Shown piece by piece: positions 6,289 through 9,519 of a stretch of 9,519 nt of DNA; position 1 is the stretch's first letter, and the number at the start of each line of letters is the position of its first letter. Position numbers and translations under genes: made by a program. The notes below the pieces were generated by a model, which was not told the DNA's origin, did not search any database, and saw only the letters and a list, made by a program, of their open reading frames with translations. Source of the DNA: an uncultured Clostridia bacterium (lineage in GTDB: Bacteria; Bacillota; Clostridia; Christensenellales; Borkfalkiaceae); assembly GCA_904501795.1 (NCBI GenBank), contig CAJGCK010000044.1:1-9519 (forward strand), in the 5' to 3' direction.

Positions 6289-7896
6289 ATGTATAAATAT
6301 ACCGAAGAACAATTAGTTTCAATGAAAAAGGTCGAAGCGAGCAGAGAAGAAAGATTAAAAAATCTTTTCCCGCGTATGACTGCAGAAGAAAAACAAACCG
6401 TTTTACAAGAAAATCACCCCGACTATATTCAATCGGCTTACGAAGAACTTAAAGTTGGCCCAAACAAAGGCGAAAAGGTGTTGCACGAACTTGCTGAACT
6501 TTTGCAAGGTAAACCTAGAACCTTAGATATGGATATAGATTTATCTAATCCCGATTACGACGTGGATGTTTTAGTTATCGGTGGCGGTGGCGCGGGCTCG
6601 TCGGCGGCAATAACCGCGCACGCAAACGGCGCAAACGTTATGATGGTAACCAAACTTCGTATAGGTGATGCAAACACCATGATGGCTGAAGGTGGTATTC
6701 AAGCGGCTGACAAAGAAAACGATAGCCCCGCAATCCACTATCTCGACGCTTTTGGTGGCGGTCACTTTGCCGCAAAGCACGACTTACTATACAAACTCGT
6801 TAACGAAGCGCCTGACGCTATTAAATGGCTAAACGACCTTGGCGTTATGTTCGATAAAGCACCCGACGGAACGATGATTACCACTCACGGTGGCGGTACT
6901 TCGAGAAAGCGTATGCACGCTTGTAAAGACTATTCGGGCGCTGAAATTATGAGAACGCTTCGTGACGAAGTGTTAAACCGTCAAATTCCCGTAGTAGATT
7001 TTACTTCGGCAATAGAAATTATTAAAGATGAGAACGGACACGCCGCAGGCGCAGTTCTACAAAACATGGAAACGGGCGAAATTTTAGTTGCAAAAGCAAA
7101 AACCGTTATAATAGCAACGGGTGGCGCGGGTAGACTTCATTATCAAGGCTTCCCAACTTCTAACCACTACGGCGCAACGGCAGACGGTTTGGTGCTGGCG
7201 TATAGAGCAGGCGCAAAGCTACTTTATGCAGATACTTTGCAATATCACCCCACGGGCGCAGCAGAGCCTACCCAAATTTTCGGCGCGTTAGTTACCGAGA
7301 AAGTACGTTCGTTAGGCGCTCAACTCGTTAACAAAGACGGTAAAGCGTTCGTATATTCACTAGAAACTCGTGACGTAACCGCGTCAACCATTATAAGAGA
7401 ATGTAAACAACGTGGAAACGGCGTTAAAACGACTGATGGCGAAGGCGTATGGCTAGACACTCCGATGATTGAAATGATCGGTGGTGAAGGCACTATCGAA
7501 AAACGTATTCCTGCAATGATGAGAATGTTCGGTAAATACGGCATAGATATTAGAAAAGAGCCTATTCTTATATATCCAACGCTACACTATCAAAACGGCG
7601 GAATATACATAACCTACGATAACGAACGTGGCGGACAAAGTGACGTAGATAACTTGTTCGTAGCGGGCGAAGCAGTAGGGGGCATTCACGGTAGGAACAG
7701 ACTTATGGGCAACTCTTTACTAGACATAATCGTGTTTGGTAGAAACGCCGGTAAATTTGCAAGTGAAAAAGCAAAAACGGTTAAAGTTGGCAAATTAACG
7801 TTATCACACGTTAACGACTTTAAAAAAGAACTTGATGAAGCAGGCTTAAAACCCGAAAAACTTTCACCGCAACTTTTACCTAAATACACAAGATAA
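6289..7896 (+). CDS. frdA: Soluble fumarate reductase-type flavoprotein
   Basis: A 535-residue FAD protein of the fumarate reductase/succinate dehydrogenase/aspartate oxidase family, expected to reduce fumarate to succinate in the cytoplasm. The FAD site is DVLVIGGGGAGSSAA (93-107), followed by MMAEGGIQAA (131-140). Active-site equivalents are all present: H320 (QYHPTG), E337 and R340 (TEKVRS), R361 (ETRD), H433 (LHYQNGGI) and R471 (GRNRLMGNS). The residue matching the histidine that binds FAD covalently in bacterial FrdA/SdhA is N129 (DANTMMAEGG), so FAD should be non-covalent. About 90 residues precede the FAD domain (LFPRMTAEEKQTVLQENHP...), and only about 50 residues follow the last conserved FAD motif, where FrdA has a larger capping domain. 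The ribosome binding site is AGGGGGG at 6277-6283. An aspartate oxidase (NadB) or another enoate/2-enoyl reductase is possible, but the iron-sulfur partner gene argues against NadB. Confidence 0.84.
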   Translation: MYKYTEEQLVSMKKVEASREERLKNLFPRMTAEEKQTVLQENHPDYIQSAYEELKVGPNKGEKVLHELAELLQGKPRTLDMDIDLSNPDYDVDVLVIGGGGAGSSAAITAHANGANVMMVTKLRIGDANTMMAEGGIQAADKENDSPAIHYLDAFGGGHFAAKHDLLYKLVNEAPDAIKWLNDLGVMFDKAPDGTMITTHGGGTSRKRMHACKDYSGAEIMRTLRDEVLNRQIPVVDFTSAIEIIKDENGHAAGAVLQNMETGEILVAKAKTVIIATGGAGRLHYQGFPTSNHYGATADGLVLAYRAGAKLLYADTLQYHPTGAAEPTQIFGALVTEKVRSLGAQLVNKDGKAFVYSLETRDVTASTIIRECKQRGNGVKTTDGEGVWLDTPMIEMIGGEGTIEKRIPAMMRMFGKYGIDIRKEPILIYPTLHYQNGGIYITYDNERGGQSDVDNLFVAGEAVGGIHGRNRLMGNSLLDIIVFGRNAGKFASEKAKTVKVGKLTLSHVNDFKKELDEAGLKPEKLSPQLLPKYTR

Positions 7897-7915
7897 TCAT
7901 AAACAAAAGCCTATG

Positions 7916-7937
7916 CCCGCCCTTAAAAAAGGGCGGG
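7916..7937 (+). terminator. Strong GC-rich hairpin without U-tract (attenuator or 3'-end stabiliser)
   Basis: A perfect 9-bp stem, CCCGCCCTT pairing with AAGGGCGGG, closes on an AAAA loop 19 bases after the flavoprotein stop. It is the most GC-rich spot nearby. On the + strand it is followed by TATAAGAAAGC, so the U-run of a classical intrinsic terminator is missing, and no promoter is obvious between it and the transporter start. It could block RNase decay of the upstream redox mRNA, act as a partial terminator that lowers transporter expression, or be a terminator that needs Rho or NusG. Confidence 0.55.
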
Positions 7938-7976
7938 TATAAGAAAGCATAAGAGGGAAATTGATAGAACAATAAG

Positions 7977-7983
7977 AAAGGAG
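7977..7983 (+). promoter_or_regulatory. Ribosome binding site of the transporter gene
   Basis: AAAGGAG lies 6 bases before the ATG at 7990, a near-ideal Bacillota ribosome binding site. In the 93-base gap upstream I see no convincing pair of -35 and -10 boxes, so this gene may be read through from the redox operon past the hairpin at 7916-7937. Confidence 0.75.
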
Positions 7984-7989
7984 TAGTTT

Positions 7990-9336
7990 ATGGAAAAAGA
8001 AAAACAAGGCAAAAAAAGTCTTAAATGGCTTTGGATTACCATTGCGCTCGTTGTAGTTGCAGGTATCGGCGTTTGGTGTGGTATCAATGCTAGCACCGCG
8101 AAAGAAGGCGTAAATAGTATTTTTGGTATTTCTTCGTTATTATTCGGTTTATTTGTGGTAACTGTTTTAGGCTATTTGCTTGGTAGAATTACGATAAAAG
8201 GCGTTAACTTAGGAACTGCAGGCGTTTTCTTGGTTGCAATTTTATTTGGTTATCTTTGCACTTTAATTCCTAGTGACTTACCCATATTATCCGTATTGCG
8301 TTTAGAAGCAGGAAAAGGCAACACCGGTTATTATAAGAGTGTTATTCAAAACGTGGGATTAGTTATGTTTGTAGGATCGGTTGGTTTTATAGCAGGCCCA
8401 AAATTCTTTAAGGATTTGGCAAAAAACTTTAAAACCTATATTCTCATGGGCATAGTTATAATATTAGTTGGAACTGCAATCGCAGTATTATTTACCTTTA
8501 TATCTCCGTACGGCTCGGATTTTTGGTCTGGAATACTATCTGGCGCTTTAACGTCAACTCCCGGGTATTCTGCCGCAGGAGAAGCGGTTGAACTTAAAGG
8601 TATGACCGATACGATGGTAACCATAGGTCACGCAATAGCGTATCCTTTCGGTGTTATCGGCGTTGTTCTATTTGTTCAGTTACTTCCTAAGTTTATAAAA
8701 GCTGATATGAATTACGAAAGATCTTTACTAAGAGTAGATTTTATAGAAGAAGAAAAGAAAACTACCAAAAAACTTTTCAAATGCGATGATTTTGGTTTTA
8801 CCGCTTTAGGTCTTGCAATCGTAGCAGGACTTATCGTTGGCGGAATAAAAATTCCACTTTTTGCAGGCGCAGTATTTTCGCTTGGAACTACCGGTGGTGT
8901 TCTAATCATGTGCTTGGTTTTCGGCCATTTTGGTAGAATAGGCAAACTCTCTTTAGAAATACCTGAATCAACCTTAAAATGCTTAAAAGAACTAGGTTTA
9001 ATGTTGTTCCTAATCGGCGCAGGTGTGGACGGTGGCGTAAATCTCGTTTCAGCAATCGGCGGAGACGTTGGAATAGTAGCTTGGGGCTTCATCGGTGGTG
9101 CAGTTATGACCATCGCGCCCATGATCGTTGGTTTCTTCCTTGCTAAGTATCTCTTAAAATTACCACTTCTCAACAACCTTGGTTCAATCACTGGTGGTAT
9201 GACGTCAACCCCTGCACTCGGTACTTTAATTAAAACTGCCGGAACGGACGACGTTGCAGGTGCATACGCTTCAACCTATCCTATTGCGTTAGTTTTAATC
9301 GTTCTTGCATGTAACTTAATGATAGGCTTAATTTAA
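7990..9336 (+). CDS. AspT/YidE-type membrane transporter without RCK domains
   Basis: A 448-residue integral membrane protein with two homologous halves. Each carries the AspT-Ald duplication signature: SGALTSTPGYSAA (184-196) and TGGMTSTPALGTL (401-413). A short cytoplasmic basic start (KEKQGKKSLK) precedes the first membrane helix (about 13-33). Further hydrophobic segments lie near 45-65, 73-93, 117-137, 148-171, 208-232, 268-288, 291-312, 333-350, 360-386 and 426-447. Family members include aspartate:alanine exchanger AspT and the Corynebacterium succinate exporter SucE1. They typically have about 530-560 residues with two RCK/TrkA-C domains between the halves. Here a charged linker of only about 35 residues (233-267, YERSLLRVDFIEEEKKTTKK) joins them. 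Position after a fumarate reductase suggests a C4-dicarboxylate or aspartate substrate (inference). Confidence 0.82.
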   Translation: MEKEKQGKKSLKWLWITIALVVVAGIGVWCGINASTAKEGVNSIFGISSLLFGLFVVTVLGYLLGRITIKGVNLGTAGVFLVAILFGYLCTLIPSDLPILSVLRLEAGKGNTGYYKSVIQNVGLVMFVGSVGFIAGPKFFKDLAKNFKTYILMGIVIILVGTAIAVLFTFISPYGSDFWSGILSGALTSTPGYSAAGEAVELKGMTDTMVTIGHAIAYPFGVIGVVLFVQLLPKFIKADMNYERSLLRVDFIEEEKKTTKKLFKCDDFGFTALGLAIVAGLIVGGIKIPLFAGAVFSLGTTGGVLIMCLVFGHFGRIGKLSLEIPESTLKCLKELGLMLFLIGAGVDGGVNLVSAIGGDVGIVAWGFIGGAVMTIAPMIVGFFLAKYLLKLPLLNNLGSITGGMTSTPALGTLIKTAGTDDVAGAYASTYPIALVLIVLACNLMIGLI

Positions 9337-9370
9337 ATAGGTTTAATATTAAATAGTAGAAAATAAAAAA

Positions 9371-9519
9371 CGCAGTGATTAGTGGCGTAGCGATAGGGAT
9401 TATTGCTACGCCACAACTATATTTGCCTAACGGCAAGTTATATTGCTAAAAGCAGTGATATTTTGCTACGCAAAGTTTTATTTTCCCATAGGATAAGTTG
9501 TGGCAAATATAATATAACT
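9371..9519. repeat. Block of interlocking inverted and direct repeats, running to the window edge
   Basis: After the transporter stop comes about 35 bases of plain AT-rich DNA, then a dense non-coding repeat block. Exact inverted pairs are GTGGCGTAGC 9382-9391 with 9405-9414; GCCACAACT 9410-9418 with 9496-9504; TATATTTGCC 9418-9427 with 9502-9511; and AGTTATATT 9436-9444 with 9511-9519. Small hairpins sit inside: TTGCC/GGCAA at 9423-9436, TGCT/AGCA at 9444-9454 and TTTGC/GCAAA at 9462-9474. Direct repeats are GCAGTGAT (9372-9379, 9452-9459) and TTGCTACGC (9403-9411, 9463-9471). No ORF of note crosses it. It resembles short palindromic intergenic repeats or a MITE-like element common between genes of gut Clostridia. 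The far end is cut by the window. Confidence 0.72.
9382..9414 (+). terminator. Hairpin 46 bases after the transporter stop
   Basis: A perfect 10-bp stem (GTGGCGTAGC/GCTACGCCAC) with a 13-base loop. In RNA the stem could extend inward with G-U pairs to a GGA loop. It is the first stable structure after the transporter stop and may end or protect the transcript, but no U-run follows (AACTATATTTG), so a terminator role is uncertain. It is also part of the repeat block. Confidence 0.4.

Noticed and set aside
6289..7896. L-aspartate oxidase NadB
   Set aside because: The fold is shared, but the gene is paired with an FrdB-like iron-sulfur subunit and lies in a redox operon with no nadA or nadC.
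8712..9191. 159-codon minus-strand open frame
   Set aside because: It lies wholly antisense to the transporter, whose membrane helices and TSTP motifs are clear. The frame's Pro/Ser/Lys-rich translation has no recognisable domain and is a codon-bias shadow.
9371..9519. CRISPR array
   Set aside because: Repeats are short palindromes in both orientations with irregular spacing and no uniform direct repeat-spacer pattern.

Overview
The window reads as one + strand operon of redox genes, followed by a transporter gene and a block of small palindromic repeats. Strong GGAGG-type ribosome binding sites, tight gene overlaps and AT-rich DNA point to an anaerobic member of the Bacillota (Clostridia-like). 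I cannot place it more precisely from sequence alone. No RNA genes, CRISPR array, insertion sequence or phage genes are visible.

Layout. The window opens inside an hdrC-like gene (C-terminal half only). It continues with hdrA (305-2299), flxD/mvhD (2287-2745), two iron-sulfur subunits of the Flx module (2738-3727 and 3720-4742) and flxA (4742-5569). Together these make an HdrA-FlxABCD type NAD(P)H-oxidising module. In characterised relatives it performs flavin-based electron bifurcation, with electrons entering at FlxA, passing through FlxB/C/D to the HdrA flavin, and splitting to ferredoxin and to a higher-potential acceptor. Next come a [2Fe-2S]/2x[4Fe-4S] protein (5604-6278) and a soluble fumarate reductase-type flavoprotein (6289-7896) that keeps the fumarate/succinate active-site residues. 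After a strong hairpin (7916-7937) lies an AspT/YidE-type membrane transporter (7990-9336), a family that includes aspartate:alanine exchangers and a succinate exporter. The window ends in about 150 bases of interlocking inverted repeats.

Working model (inference). NADH is oxidised by FlxA. The Hdr-Flx complex reduces ferredoxin with one electron stream and passes the other to the iron-sulfur subunit and the flavoprotein, which reduces fumarate to succinate in the cytoplasm. The AspT-like carrier could move succinate, fumarate or aspartate. No membrane anchor and no quinone-linked subunit are present, so this would be a soluble route that conserves energy as reduced ferredoxin rather than through a quinone pool. 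The unusual points are the pairing of Hdr-Flx with a fumarate reductase, the HdrC-like cluster layout of the iron-sulfur subunit, the loss of the covalent-FAD histidine, and the absence of hdrB between hdrC and hdrA.
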